Assembly (NCBI RefSeq): GCF_014639875.1
Contig: NZ_BMGD01000001.1
Coordinates: 310,001-374,000 of the forward strand
DNA length: 64,000 bases
Reading direction: 5' to 3'
DNA from: Blastomonas aquatica
Lineage (GTDB): Bacteria; Pseudomonadota; Alphaproteobacteria; Sphingomonadales; Sphingomonadaceae
Both the position numbers and the translations under genes were made by a program. Below are positions 8,927 to 20,137 of this stretch, piece by piece. The notes beneath the pieces were generated by a model. It was not told the DNA's origin. It saw nothing but the letters and a program-made list of their open reading frames with translations, and ran no database searches. Position 1 is the first letter of the stretch, and every line of letters starts with the position of its first letter.

Positions 8927-9882
8927 ATGCTCCCGCTGGGGAAGGACGGTGATGCGGTGCCGGGCGCGGTACCGGACGCAGTGCCGGCGGGTTTCGGCTG
9001 GCGTGCGGCCCATGCAGACTTGATGCTGTCGCTGGTCTCGCGGCTGCCGTCGTGGCTCCAGCCCGGCGGTCGCAGCAGATAGCTCAATTTGTTGCCCAGT
9101 CCGGGCGCGCTCCACATGTCGCGCGCGATGCCGACCCATTCATGGAACGCCGCCCAGACGAGGTTGAAGCTTCCGAGCTGCTTGACGATGCCGTACTGGA
9201 TGCGCTCGTCGTCGCGCTCAGGCACAAAGGTGCCGAACATCTTGTCCCAGACGATGAACACGCCAGCATAGTTCGAATCGAGATAGCGCGGGTTGATCGC
9301 ATGATGGACGCGGTGGTGCGAGGGGGTGTTCATCACCGCCTCGAACCAGCGCGGCAGCCGTTTGACCGCCTCTGTGTGGATCCAGAACTGATAGATCAGG
9401 TTCAATCCGCCGCAGAACGCGACCATCAGCGGGTGAAAGCCCAGCCAGAAAAGCGGCAGCCCGATCAGCAGGCCGGGGGTGAAGAACCCGGTCCAGGTCT
9501 GCCGAAGCGCGGTCGAAAGGTTATAATGCTGGCTGGAATGGTGGATGACATGCGCCGCCCACATCCAGCGGACGCGGTGGCCGAGCCGGTGCGCCCAATA
9601 ATAGGCAAAATCATCGAACAAGAAGGCGATCGGCCAGGCCCACCAGACAAAGCCGATATCGAAGATGCGGTGGTCATAGACCTGAAAGGCAATCACCAGC
9701 GCAAGCCCGCCCGTCAGAGCGCCTGCAATCGTGCTGCCCAGTCCCAAAGCCAGCGAGGTCAGCGTATCGCGCGGCTCATAGGCGCGCCGGTCGCGACGCC
9801 GCACCCACCATATCTCGAGCAGGATCAACAGCACGAATGCCGGTATCGCAAGCTCGGTCGGGTTGGGCAGGTCGGGCACCAT
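8911..9882 (-). CDS. Sterol desaturase/fatty acid hydroxylase family protein
   Basis: A 323-aa membrane di-iron oxygenase of the fatty acid hydroxylase superfamily. Four or five hydrophobic helices surround the histidine boxes HRLGH, HVIHH and HHRVHH, plus an isolated His in WIHTEAV. It probably inserts a hydroxyl or a double bond into a lipid or sterol-like substrate at the membrane. The C-terminal 45 residues are low-complexity (repeated GTA/GTASP) and end in a tandem-repeat zone at the stop codon. The small membrane protein gene ends 10 bp upstream, and the GMC oxidoreductase follows 98 bp downstream; together they look like one operon for lipid or hydrophobic-alcohol metabolism. Confidence 0.88.
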   Translation of the reverse strand: MVPDLPNPTELAIPAFVLLILLEIWWVRRRDRRAYEPRDTLTSLALGLGSTIAGALTGGLALVIAFQVYDHRIFDIGFVWWAWPIAFLFDDFAYYWAHRLGHRVRWMWAAHVIHHSSQHYNLSTALRQTWTGFFTPGLLIGLPLFWLGFHPLMVAFCGGLNLIYQFWIHTEAVKRLPRWFEAVMNTPSHHRVHHAINPRYLDSNYAGVFIVWDKMFGTFVPERDDERIQYGIVKQLGSFNLVWAAFHEWVGIARDMWSAPGLGNKLSYLLRPPGWSHDGSRETSDSIKSAWAARQPKPAGTASGTAPGTASPSFPSGSMTPAE

Positions 9883-9892
9883 ATCAGCCTGC

Positions 9893-10273
9893 TTACATCA
9901 TTGTCAGCAGCTTGTCTCCATCCTGTTTTGACAGAGCAAGTGCAACATGACCAAAGCGCGGATCGCCGGTTTCGACCTTCCACCCCTCGTTGCAACGGTG
10001 CGCGCGTAAGGGGCGTTGCAGAACCCGGCCGGCGCAATGCGCACCATGGCGCTTGAGCAGTACGATGCGCCCGTCGGCGCCTTCGATCAGCGCCGCCTCA
10101 CCATTTTCCGACATCAGCACCGGCCCGGCTTCGAACCCGGCGATCTGCTCCTCGGCGATCCGCGCGGCATCGCCCGCGCTGCCGATCTTGCTCTCGCCCA
10201 GTTGCAGCAGCCAGACCAGACCTGCGACCGCAAGAATTGCAGCCAGCGACGCGAACAGCAGCATCAGGTTCAT
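9893..10273 (-). CDS. Small membrane-anchored hypothetical protein
   Basis: A 126-aa protein starting MNLMLLFASLAAILAVAGLV, a single N-terminal transmembrane helix or uncleaved signal anchor. A soluble domain of about 100 residues follows, with two Cys (HCAGRV, HRCNEG) and a conserved-looking core EAALIEGADGRIVLLKRHGA. I do not recognise a named family. It is the first gene of an operon with the hydroxylase-family and GMC genes (10-bp spacing), and is divergent from pheS. A longer minus-strand frame through pheS is only a shadow. The start was chosen because the hydrophobic helix begins there. Confidence 0.65.
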   Translation of the reverse strand: MNLMLLFASLAAILAVAGLVWLLQLGESKIGSAGDAARIAEEQIAGFEAGPVLMSENGEAALIEGADGRIVLLKRHGAHCAGRVLQRPLRAHRCNEGWKVETGDPRFGHVALALSKQDGDKLLTMM

Positions 10274-10453
10274 CGGCGATAATCCCCATTTTTGCGGCCG
10301 GGTCTTCGCCTGGTCCGTGCAACGATGATAGCACCGTGCACGGCATAATGAAAAGACTCGCAAAGGGCTGACAAGCACCGGCAGGGGTTGATTTGTGACG
10401 GGCCCCATGACTACGGCTCGCGCACGGAATCTGACAGATGGGAAATTCGTACC

Positions 10454-11545
10454 GTGGCCGACGTTGAACAGTTGCAGCAGGACTATCTGGCGCAGATCGC
10501 CAGCGCCGATCTGGCGGGTCTTGAGGAAATCCGCATCGCCGCTTTGGGCAAGCAGGGCGCGATCTCCGGCCTGCTCAAGACGCTCGGGCAGATGAGCGCC
10601 GAGGAGCGGCAGGAACAGGGCCCACGGATCAACGGCGCGCGCGAGGCGGTGACCGCTGCAATCACTACGCGCAAGGATGCGCTCGAAGGCGCTGCGCTCA
10701 ATGCAAGGCTCGCCGCCGAGGCGATCGACCTGACGCTGCCCCCAGCCGCCAGCGCGCAAGGTTCGGTGCATCCGGTGTCCCAGGTGATGGACGAGCTCGC
10801 CGAGATTTTCGCCGACCTCGGCTTTGCCGTGGCGACCGGACCCGAGATCGAATCGGGCTGGTACAATTTCACCGCGCTGAACATGCCCGAGACGCATCCG
10901 GCGCGCGCGATGCACGACACCTTCTACTTCCCTGATCGCAACGCGCAGGGCGAGGAGATGCTGTTGCGCACGCACACCTCTCCGGTGCAGATCCGCACGA
11001 TGATGGCGCAAAAGCCGCCGATCCGGATCATCGCGCCCGGCCGCACCTATCGCAGCGATTCGGATGCGACTCACACCCCGATGTTCCACCAGGTCGAAGG
11101 GTTGGTGATCGACAAGGGCATCACCATGGCGCACCTCAAATGGACGCTCGAGACCTTCGTGAAGGCGTTCTTCGAGCGCGACGACATCGTGCTGCGGCTG
11201 CGCCCGAGCTATTTCCCGTTCACCGAGCCTTCGGCCGAGGTCGATGTCGGCTTCACGGTCGAAAAGGGCAAGCGCGTCATCGGTGGCGATCCCACCGGCC
11301 CCAATGGCGGCTGGATGGAGATCCTGGGCAGCGGCATGGTGAACCGCAAGGTCATCGAGCATTGCGGATTGGACCCGGATGTCTGGCAGGGCTTCGCCTT
11401 TGGCTGCGGCATCGATCGGCTGGCGATGCTCAAATACGGCATGGACGACCTGCGCGCCTTCTTCGACGGCGATCTGCGCTGGCTCAAGCACTACGGCTTC
11501 TCGTCGCTCGACGTCCCCACTTTGAGCGGAGGAGTCGGCGCATGA
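10454..11545 (+). CDS. pheS: Phenylalanine--tRNA ligase alpha subunit
   Basis: A 363-aa class II aminoacyl-tRNA synthetase subunit, with the N-terminal coiled-coil region that contacts tRNA followed by the catalytic core. Motif 2-like residues are in [20 protein letters not shown], and the motif 3 region is [14 protein letters not shown]. PheS2T2 charges tRNA-Phe in the cytosol. GTG 10454 (VADVEQLQQ) gives the usual PheS length; an upstream ATG (10388) would add 22 unlikely residues. Its stop overlaps the pheT start by four bases (ATGA), so the two subunits are translationally coupled for stoichiometric production. Confidence 0.97.
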   Translation: MADVEQLQQDYLAQIASADLAGLEEIRIAALGKQGAISGLLKTLGQMSAEERQEQGPRINGAREAVTAAITTRKDALEGAALNARLAAEAIDLTLPPAASAQGSVHPVSQVMDELAEIFADLGFAVATGPEIESGWYNFTALNMPETHPARAMHDTFYFPDRNAQGEEMLLRTHTSPVQIRTMMAQKPPIRIIAPGRTYRSDSDATHTPMFHQVEGLVIDKGITMAHLKWTLETFVKAFFERDDIVLRLRPSYFPFTEPSAEVDVGFTVEKGKRVIGGDPTGPNGGWMEILGSGMVNRKVIEHCGLDPDVWQGFAFGCGIDRLAMLKYGMDDLRAFFDGDLRWLKHYGFSSLDVPTLSGGVGA

Positions 11546-13953
11546 AGTTCACGCTTTCCTGGCTGAAAGAGCATCTCGACACCGATGCTTCGCTTGACCA
11601 AATCACCGACCGCCTCACCGCGATCGGGCTCGAGCTCGAAGGCGTGGAAAACCCCGCCGACGTGCTGCGCCCGTTCAAGGTCGCGCGCGTGATCGAGGCA
11701 GGTCCACACCCCAATGCGGACAAATTGCGGCTGCTCAAGGTCGATGACGGCTCGGGCACCCCCTGGCAGGTGGTCTGCGGCGCGCCCAATGCGCGGCAGG
11801 GCCTGGTCGGGGTGTTCGGTCCTCCCGGCACCTATGTCCCTGGTCCCGCCTTCACATTGAAGCCCGCCAAGATTCGCGATGTCGAAAGCTTCGGCATGAT
11901 GTGCTCGTACCGCGAACTCGAAATGGGCGAGGATCACGACGGCATCATCGAATTGCCCGAAGATGCGCCGGTCGGCACCAGCTTTGCCGATTATGCCGGG
12001 CTCGACGATCCGGTGATCGACGTCTCGGTCACCCCCAACAAGCAGGATTGCATGGGCGTGCGCGGCATCGCGCGCGATCTGGCCGCATCAGGCATCGGTA
12101 CGCTCAAGTCGCTGGTGATCGCCGATGTGGCGCGCGTCGGCGCAGGCCCCGATGTGCGCACCGATGACGCGGACGGCTGCCCGGCATTCTACGGCTGCAC
12201 CGTCACCGGCGTCACCAACGGCGCGGCGCCCGCCTGGATGCAGGCGCGGCTGAAGGCGGTAGGGCAAAAGCCGATCTCGGCTTTGGTCGATATAACCAAT
12301 TACGTGATGATCGATCTGGGCCGGCCTTTGCACGTCTATGACATGGGAACGCTTTCGGGCGGGCTGGTCGCACGCAAGGCGAACGACGGCGAAGAGGTGC
12401 TCGCGCTCAACGGCAAGACCTACACGCTCGACAGCTCGATGACCGTGATTGCAGACGACGCCATGGTGCACGACATCGGCGGCATCATGGGCGGCGAGCA
12501 TTCGGGCGTGGCCGAGACCACCACCGATGTGCTGATCGAATGCGCCTATTTCGATCCCGAGCATATCGCGCGCACCGGTCAGAAGCTGATGCTGACCTCG
12601 GACGCGCGCCAGCGTTTCGAGCGCGGGGTGGACCCTGCGTTTCTGGACGATGGGCTGGCGATTGCCACCGCCTATGTGACCAGCCTGTGCGGTGGCACGG
12701 CGAGCGAAGTGACGCGCGCAGGTGCGGCTCCGGTTGAGGCGCGCACGGTGTCATATGACCCGGCCTATTGCCTCGCCCTGGGCGGGATCGACGTTCCCGC
12801 CGACGAGCAAAAGGCGATCCTCGAACGGTTGGGCTTTACCATCGACAGCGCCGCAACCCCGTGGGCGATAACCATCCCCAGCTGGCGGCGCGATGTCGCG
12901 GGCAAGGCCGATATCGTTGAGGAAGTGGTGCGGATCACCGGGATCGACGCGATCCCCTCGACCCCGCTGCCGCGGCTACCCGGTGTCGCCAAGCCCACCG
13001 CGAGCCCGGCGCAGCTCCAGGAGCGGCGTGTGCGCCGTCTGGCGGCAGCGCGCGGGCTCAACGAGGCGGTCAACTGGTCGTTCATCTCCGAAAAGGAGGC
13101 CGCGCCCTTTGGCGGTGGTGACTGGACGCTCGCCAATCCGATCAGCGAAGATCTGAAAGTTATGCGGCCCTCGCTGCTGCCGGGCCTGCTGTCCGCCGCC
13201 AAGCGCAACCTCGATCGCGGCGCGGGCTCGGTCCGGCTGTTCGAGATCGGACGGCGCTATTTCAAGGCCGAGGACGGCACCAGCCTTGAGCGCGCAACGC
13301 TGAGCATCGTGCTCGCGGGCGACAAGACGCCACGCGAGTGGCGCTCGGGCAAGGCGCAGCCGTTCACTGCGCACGACGTCAAGGCCGAGGTACTGGCACT
13401 GCTCGAAGCCGCTGGCGCGCCCGCGGCCAAGCTGATGGACTTCGCGCCTGACAGCGCAGGCCCTGGCGATCACTATCACCCGGGCCAGGCGGCGACGCTG
13501 CGGCTGGGGCCGAAGAACGTGCTGGCAAGCTATGGCACGCTGCACCCCTCGACCGCCAAGGCCTTCGGCTTCAAGCCGGTCCATGGCGCTGTGATGGTTG
13601 CCGAGCTGTTCCTCGATGGCATCCCGCTCAAGGCGCGCGGTTCCGCGATGCGCGAGGCCTATGCGCCGCCGGCGTTGCAGGCGGTAACCCGCGACTTCGC
13701 GTTCCTCGTCGATGCCACGATGGCAGCGGGCGATCTGGTGCGCGCAGTCAAGGGGGCCGACAAGAAGCTGATAACCGATGTCCGCGTGTTCGACAGCTTT
13801 GCAGGCGCGGGTGTTCCCGAGGGCAAGCTCTCGCTTGCCATCGAGGTGACGCTTCAGCCGGTGGACAAGAGCTTTGCCGATGACGAGCTGAAAGCCATCG
13901 CGGACGCAGTAGTGAAAGCCGCGGCGAAGCTGGGCGCAGAATTGAGGGGCTAG
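11542..13953 (+). CDS. pheT: Phenylalanine--tRNA ligase beta subunit
   Basis: An 803-aa PheT with the expected domain order: N-terminal tRNA-binding OB-fold (about 40-150, [19 protein letters not shown]), B3/B4 editing domain, B5 domain, catalytic-like core, and a C-terminal ferredoxin-fold anticodon-binding domain ([19 protein letters not shown]). It pairs with PheS and hydrolyses mischarged Tyr-tRNA-Phe. The start ATG overlaps the pheS stop. Length is standard. A REP-like palindrome lies 14 bp after the stop, in the gap before prfC. Confidence 0.97.
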   Translation: MKFTLSWLKEHLDTDASLDQITDRLTAIGLELEGVENPADVLRPFKVARVIEAGPHPNADKLRLLKVDDGSGTPWQVVCGAPNARQGLVGVFGPPGTYVPGPAFTLKPAKIRDVESFGMMCSYRELEMGEDHDGIIELPEDAPVGTSFADYAGLDDPVIDVSVTPNKQDCMGVRGIARDLAASGIGTLKSLVIADVARVGAGPDVRTDDADGCPAFYGCTVTGVTNGAAPAWMQARLKAVGQKPISALVDITNYVMIDLGRPLHVYDMGTLSGGLVARKANDGEEVLALNGKTYTLDSSMTVIADDAMVHDIGGIMGGEHSGVAETTTDVLIECAYFDPEHIARTGQKLMLTSDARQRFERGVDPAFLDDGLAIATAYVTSLCGGTASEVTRAGAAPVEARTVSYDPAYCLALGGIDVPADEQKAILERLGFTIDSAATPWAITIPSWRRDVAGKADIVEEVVRITGIDAIPSTPLPRLPGVAKPTASPAQLQERRVRRLAAARGLNEAVNWSFISEKEAAPFGGGDWTLANPISEDLKVMRPSLLPGLLSAAKRNLDRGAGSVRLFEIGRRYFKAEDGTSLERATLSIVLAGDKTPREWRSGKAQPFTAHDVKAEVLALLEAAGAPAAKLMDFAPDSAGPGDHYHPGQAATLRLGPKNVLASYGTLHPSTAKAFGFKPVHGAVMVAELFLDGIPLKARGSAMREAYAPPALQAVTRDFAFLVDATMAAGDLVRAVKGADKKLITDVRVFDSFAGAGVPEGKLSLAIEVTLQPVDKSFADDELKAIADAVVKAAAKLGAELRG

Positions 13954-13966
13954 CCAAGTCCCGCCT

Positions 13967-14041
13967 GTTCTCCGGCGAAAGCCGGAGCCCAGGAGTCAGA
14001 TCGCGCTGTTATCGCCCTGGATTCCGGCTTTCGCCGGAAAG
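13967..14041. repeat. REP-like palindromic element, copy 2
   Basis: Same family as 7056-7133: outer arms CCGGCGAAAGCCGG and CCGGCTTTCGCCGG around a variable centre, flanked by the shared words CCCAGGAGTC and CCCTGGATT. It fills the pheT-prfC gap. Confidence 0.8.
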
Positions 14042-14065
14042 CAGACAAAGAATTGAATTGAAATT

Positions 14066-15631
14066 ATGACCGCTCTCAACCGCCGCACCTTCGCCATCAT
14101 CTCGCATCCCGATGCGGGCAAGACCACGCTCACCGAAAAGCTGCTGCTGACCGGCGGCGCGATCCATCTGGCTGGCGAGGTCAAGGCGCGCGGGGCGGCG
14201 CGGCGCGCCCGGTCGGACTGGATGAAGATCGAGCAGCAGCGCGGCATTTCGGTGACCTCCTCGGTGATGACGTTCGAGCGCAAGGGCATCACCTTCAACC
14301 TGCTCGACACCCCGGGGCATGAGGATTTCTCCGAAGACACCTATCGCACGCTCACGGCCGTAGATTCGGCGATTATGGTGATCGATGCCGCCAAGGGTAT
14401 CGAGCCTCAAACGCGCAAATTGTTCGAGGTCTGCCGCCTGCGCAGCGTGCCGATCATCACCTTCGTCAACAAGGTCGACCGCGAGGGCCGCGATCCGTTC
14501 GAACTCTTGGACGAGGTCGCCGATGCGCTCGCGCTCGATGTCTGTCCGATGAGCTGGCCGGTCGGCATGGGCGGGCAGTTCGAAGGCGTGTTCGATCTCG
14601 CGCGCAACCGCCTGATGCAGCCCACCGGGCCATCGCGCGAGTTCGATGGATCGTTCACGCAGGTCTCGGGTCTCGACGACCCCGCGCTGGCCCACAAGCT
14701 CACCGATCAAGCGCTCGAGCGGCTGGTCGGCGAGGCCGAGTTGGCGCAGGGCGGCTACGCCAGCTTCGATCTCGAAGCCTATCGCCACGGCGACCTGACG
14801 CCTGTCTATTTCGGCTCGGCGCTCAAGCAGTTCGGCATCGAGGAGCTGATTAACGCGATCGCCGATCACGCCCCGCCGCCGCGCGCCCAGCCCGCGCAGC
14901 CCGAGGCCGTCGAGCCGACGCGCAAGGACGTCACCGGCTTCATCTTCAAGGTGCAGGCCAATATGGACCCGCAGCACCGCGACCGCATCGCGTTCATGCG
15001 ATTGGTCTCGGGCACGTTCAAGCGCGGCATGAAATTGGTGCCTTCGGGCCATGGCAAGCCGATCGCGGTGCACTCGCCGATCCTGTTCTTCGCGCAGGAC
15101 CGCGAGCTCGCCGATGAGGCGCTGCCCGGCGACATCATCGGCATCCCCAACCATGGCACCTTGCGCGTGGGCGATACATTGTCTGAAAAGAACGATGTGC
15201 GCTTCACCGGCCTTCCCAACTTTGCGCCTGAAATCCTGCGCCGCGTCCAGTTGAAAGACCCGACCAAGACCAAGCAGCTTCGCAAGGCCTTGGACGATCT
15301 GTCCGAAGAGGGCGTGATCCAGGTGTTCTACCCCGAGATCGGCAGCCAGTGGATCGTCGGCGTGGTCGGCCAGCTGCAGCTCGAAGTGCTGATCAGCCGT
15401 CTGGAGGCGGAATACAAGGTCGAGGCGGTGCTCGAGATGGCACCGTTCGATACCGCGCGCTGGATCACCGGACCGTCCGATGCGCTCGAGGCTTTCAAGC
15501 GCATATCGATGAACAACCTCGCCAAGGATCGCGACGGAAACCCGGTGTTCATGGCGCGATCGGCCTGGGATATCGGCTATCAACAGGAAAAGAACCCCGA
15601 CATCGCATTCAGCGCCACGCGCGAGCGTTGA
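14066..15631 (+). CDS. prfC: Peptide chain release factor 3
   Basis: A 521-aa translational GTPase. G1 is SHPDAGKTT, the switch I region contains the RGISVTSSVM stretch typical of RF3, G3 is DTPGHEDFSEDTYRTL, and G4 is NKVDRE. EF-Tu-like domain II and an RF3-specific C-terminal domain follow. It removes RF1/RF2 from the ribosome after termination. Length and motifs match RF3 rather than EF-G. No strong Shine-Dalgarno is visible before the ATG. It is preceded by a REP element and followed by an inositol-phosphatase-family gene 39 bp later. Confidence 0.96.
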   Translation: MTALNRRTFAIISHPDAGKTTLTEKLLLTGGAIHLAGEVKARGAARRARSDWMKIEQQRGISVTSSVMTFERKGITFNLLDTPGHEDFSEDTYRTLTAVDSAIMVIDAAKGIEPQTRKLFEVCRLRSVPIITFVNKVDREGRDPFELLDEVADALALDVCPMSWPVGMGGQFEGVFDLARNRLMQPTGPSREFDGSFTQVSGLDDPALAHKLTDQALERLVGEAELAQGGYASFDLEAYRHGDLTPVYFGSALKQFGIEELINAIADHAPPPRAQPAQPEAVEPTRKDVTGFIFKVQANMDPQHRDRIAFMRLVSGTFKRGMKLVPSGHGKPIAVHSPILFFAQDRELADEALPGDIIGIPNHGTLRVGDTLSEKNDVRFTGLPNFAPEILRRVQLKDPTKTKQLRKALDDLSEEGVIQVFYPEIGSQWIVGVVGQLQLEVLISRLEAEYKVEAVLEMAPFDTARWITGPSDALEAFKRISMNNLAKDRDGNPVFMARSAWDIGYQQEKNPDIAFSATRER

Positions 15632-15670
15632 GGGACTATTGCGACGGCATTCGCCGCGCTAGAGCGAGCT

Positions 15671-16474
15671 ATGCAGTCGCGCGCCAAGGTTTCCCCGGAT
15701 ACGATCCGGCATATCGTCGAAGAGGCCAGCGGGATCGCGATGGCGGCCTTTGCGCGCGCGGGCGGTGACCTGCTGGTGTGGGACAAGATACCCGGCGATC
15801 CGGTCAGCGAGACCGATCTGGCCGTCGACAACTTCCTGCGCGACCGGCTGGGCGCGCTGGTGCCCGATGCAGGCTGGCTATCCGAAGAAACCGCCGATAA
15901 CGCCGGGCGGCTCGATTGCAGCCGGATCTGGCTGGTCGATCCGATCGACGGTACCCGCGATTTCGTCCGCGGTCGCACCGGCTGGGCGATTTCGGTGGCG
16001 CTGGTCGAGGATGGCAGCGTCGTGATGGGCGTGCTCGCCGCCCCTGCCCGCAACGAATACTGGATCGCCGCGCGAGGCAGAGGCGCATTCCTCAACGGCA
16101 AAAGGCTGAAAGCCAGCAGGCGGACCAGCTTTCCAGGATCGCGGGTGCCAACCGATGCGCTACCCAAGGCGGACATCGATCTGACCGTCGTCGAAAAGCC
16201 CAACAGCATCGCGTTGCGGATGGCGATGGTCGCCGACGACCGCGCCGATCTGCTCGCGACCTTGCGCTGGGGCTATGAATGGGACATCGGCGCCGCCGCG
16301 ATCATCGCCGAGGAAGCCGGCGCGCGGGTGACCGATGCGCTGGGCGGCGAACTGCGCTACAACAAGCCCCGCGCCAATGCGTTTGGCGTATTGTGCTGCG
16401 CGCCCGATATCCATGCTGCGGCCGTCGAGCGACTGCGCGAGCGGGCAGTGAGGCTGTCGGCGGGCGGGGGGTGA
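15671..16474 (+). CDS. Inositol monophosphatase family phosphatase
   Basis: A 267-aa Mg2+-dependent, Li+-sensitive-type phosphatase. The metal-binding motifs are seen in order: GDPVSETD, WLSEETAD (Glu ligand), WLVDPIDGTRDF (DPIDGT signature) and the C-terminal WDIGAAAIIAEEAGARVTD. Members dephosphorylate inositol phosphate, histidinol phosphate or 3'(2'),5'-bisphosphate nucleotides; sequence alone does not decide among these. It follows prfC closely on the same strand and may be cotranscribed. ATG 15671 gives the normal N-terminus. Confidence 0.88.
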   Translation: MQSRAKVSPDTIRHIVEEASGIAMAAFARAGGDLLVWDKIPGDPVSETDLAVDNFLRDRLGALVPDAGWLSEETADNAGRLDCSRIWLVDPIDGTRDFVRGRTGWAISVALVEDGSVVMGVLAAPARNEYWIAARGRGAFLNGKRLKASRRTSFPGSRVPTDALPKADIDLTVVEKPNSIALRMAMVADDRADLLATLRWGYEWDIGAAAIIAEEAGARVTDALGGELRYNKPRANAFGVLCCAPDIHAAAVERLRERAVRLSAGGG

Positions 16475-16489
16475 GGCTCTTAATCTCCA

Positions 16490-16505
16490 CTCCCGCTTGC
16501 GGGAG
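16490..16505. repeat. Short intergenic hairpin CTCCCGC-TT-GCGGGAG
   Basis: A perfect 7-bp stem with a 2-nt loop, 16 bases after the phosphatase stop. The same hairpin occurs at 23566-23583. It may act as a weak terminator or mark a repeat boundary; no T-run follows it. Confidence 0.6.
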
Positions 16506-16583
16506 GGGTGGTTGAGGCGCAGCCGAAACCGGGGTGGGCCTGAAATCTGCCGTTTTGTCTCAACGCGCGTTGGACCTTACTTG

Positions 16584-16744
16584 CCTCTCCCTTGATGGGA
16601 GAGGTAGCGAGACTTGGCAGCTTGCTGCCTTAGTCGCAGCGGTGAGGGTGATCGCGCGGCTGGGTGCTGACGGTGCAGCGTTCCACCAAAAGCTCAATCC
16701 GGAGAGATCACCCCCACCCAACCCTCCCCCATAAAGGGGGAGGG
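16584..16744 (+). repeat. Long mosaic intergenic repeat, copy 1
   Basis: About 160 bp opening with a hairpin around CTCTCCCTTGATGGGAGAG, then GCGAGACTTGG, GTGAGGGTGAT, and a closing hairpin CCTCCCCC...GGGGGAGG. A diverged copy in the opposite orientation lies at 40198-40358. It fills the gap between convergent genes and shows no coding potential. Confidence 0.75.
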
Positions 16745-16793
16745 CTTTCCCCCACAAGCCCCCACAAGCGGGAGGGGAGAAGCGCATAGCCCC

Positions 16794-17330
16794 TCAAATC
16801 GTCGCGATTCGCTTGACCACGCCCTCGTGATCGTCGTCGACCGCACCGGTGTTCAGGTCGGCGATATCGATCCAGCACAGGTCGTGATGGGTCAGCACCC
16901 GGCCATCATGCGCGAGGATCGAGATTGGCTGAATTGCGCGGCGATCGCGTTCGTCGACCAGCACCGGGTTTGACGGCACGCCGCTTTCCCACTTCTCGCC
17001 CCACTGACGCAGCGCGATCATCGTCGGCAGCAGATCCAGCCCCTTGTCGGTGAGCCGGTATTCGATCTTGCGGCGGTCATCGATGCACGGTGCGCGCTTG
17101 AGGATGCCGCTTTCGACCAACCGGGTCAGCCGGTTGGAGAGGATGTTGCGCGCGATTCCCAGTTCCTCAAGGAACTCCTCAAAATGGTGCAGCCCGTTGA
17201 ACGAGGCGCGCAGGATCATGAACGACCAGCGCTCACCCATCGTCTCCAGCGCCTGCGGCAGGCTGCAGCAGGCGGCGATTTCGGCAAGCGGTTCGCGCAG
17301 TTTGGCGGGCGTGGGTTGGGTCATGATCAT
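16794..17330 (-). CDS. HxlR-family transcriptional regulator
   Basis: A 178-aa winged-helix regulator of the HxlR/MarR-like family. The N-terminal core is CSLPQALETMGERWSFMILRASF followed by the recognition region GIARNILSNRLTRLVESGILKR and the wing YRLTDKGLDLLP. The Cys in the first segment is the residue that is redox- or ligand-sensitive in several HxlR proteins. About 60 C-terminal residues beyond the HxlR domain are extra. The start MIMTQ (17330) is preferred over an upstream TTG. It is transcribed divergently from the small secreted protein gene, and the gap holds repeated GCAACTC motifs that could be its operator. Confidence 0.88.
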   Translation of the reverse strand: MIMTQPTPAKLREPLAEIAACCSLPQALETMGERWSFMILRASFNGLHHFEEFLEELGIARNILSNRLTRLVESGILKRAPCIDDRRKIEYRLTDKGLDLLPTMIALRQWGEKWESGVPSNPVLVDERDRRAIQPISILAHDGRVLTHHDLCWIDIADLNTGAVDDDHEGVVKRIATI

Positions 17331-17396
17331 CAAATCCAGTTTCAGAAGGCCATCATTAGTCAAAATTGTAGCAAAGCCAACGAAAATTCAGTTTCT

Positions 17397-17445
17397 AGTT
17401 GCAACTCGAAACCTATTTAAGTAAGTAGTGATTCGCAACTCAAAT
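17397..17445. promoter_or_regulatory. Candidate HxlR operator region
   Basis: A perfect 10-bp palindrome AGTTGCAACT (17397-17406) overlaps the motif GCAACTCGAAAC, which is repeated as GCAACTCAAATT 33 bp further on (17434-17445). The pair sits between the divergent HxlR gene and the secreted-protein gene, where autoregulation would take place. Assignment is from position and symmetry only. Confidence 0.35.
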
Positions 17446-17493
17446 TACACGCTCAAACTTTCCTCCCCCGCTTACCCAAGAAAGGACATTCCC

Positions 17494-17847
17494 ATGACCC
17501 GCTTCACCAACGCCCTTACCCAGATCGCTCTTGTCGCCGCCGCGTCGCTTTCCAGCATGGTCCTGCTGCAGGCCAGCACCGCCAGCGCCCAGACCCCCAC
17601 GTCCTTCGCGTCCGGCGCGAGCTATTTCAGCGCCGAACTGGCTAACCCCGTCGAAAAGACCACCAAGATCATCCAGGGCGTGGTCTGGCAGTGCGAAGGC
17701 ACGGTCTGCAGCGGATCAAAGGCGACTTCGCGACCGATCAATGCCTGCTCCCGCCTGTCTCGTAAGATGGGGGACGTTACCTCATTTACTACCCGTAGCG
17801 AGCCGATGGCAGGCGAAGACCTTGCCGCCTGTAACGCCAAGGGCTGA
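17494..17847 (+). CDS. Small secreted protein, CC_3452-like
   Basis: A 117-aa protein with a Sec signal peptide (MTRFTNALTQ then hydrophobic IALVAAASLSSMVLLQ, cleavage near ASA-QT). The mature part of about 85 residues contains four Cys (VWQCEGTVC, INACSRL, LAACNAKG) likely to form two periplasmic disulfides. The pattern resembles the uncharacterised CC_3452 family common in sphingomonads and Caulobacter; its function is unknown. A clear AAAGGA ribosome site precedes ATG 17494. It is divergent from the HxlR regulator and may be controlled by it. Confidence 0.7.
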   Translation: MTRFTNALTQIALVAAASLSSMVLLQASTASAQTPTSFASGASYFSAELANPVEKTTKIIQGVVWQCEGTVCSGSKATSRPINACSRLSRKMGDVTSFTTRSEPMAGEDLAACNAKG

Positions 17848-18040
17848 TATTTCGCACCCTCTGCCTGGTCGGCCAGCGTCCACGTCGCTCCCACAGCGTG
17901 GACCGGGCCGATCGGCAAACCTTGCGCGCCTGTGCGGGCTTTCGACCCATCGTCTTCCCGCCCCCGGAGTGTCTTGAGTCAAAGCTTGCTCAGGCGCGTT
18001 TTTCTGTTGCATTTGAAGGCAAAGCACCGACATTCAGCGG

Positions 18041-20134
<2,094 letters not shown>

Positions 20135-20137
20135 CGC

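Noticed and set aside
10274-11491. Long minus-strand frame across pheS continuous with the small membrane protein
   Set aside because: pheS and its motifs occupy the plus strand; only the part from the hydrophobic start at 10273 is credible on the minus strand.
14009-15583. A 524-codon minus-strand frame opposite prfC
   Set aside because: Antisense shadow of a gene with all RF3 GTPase motifs.
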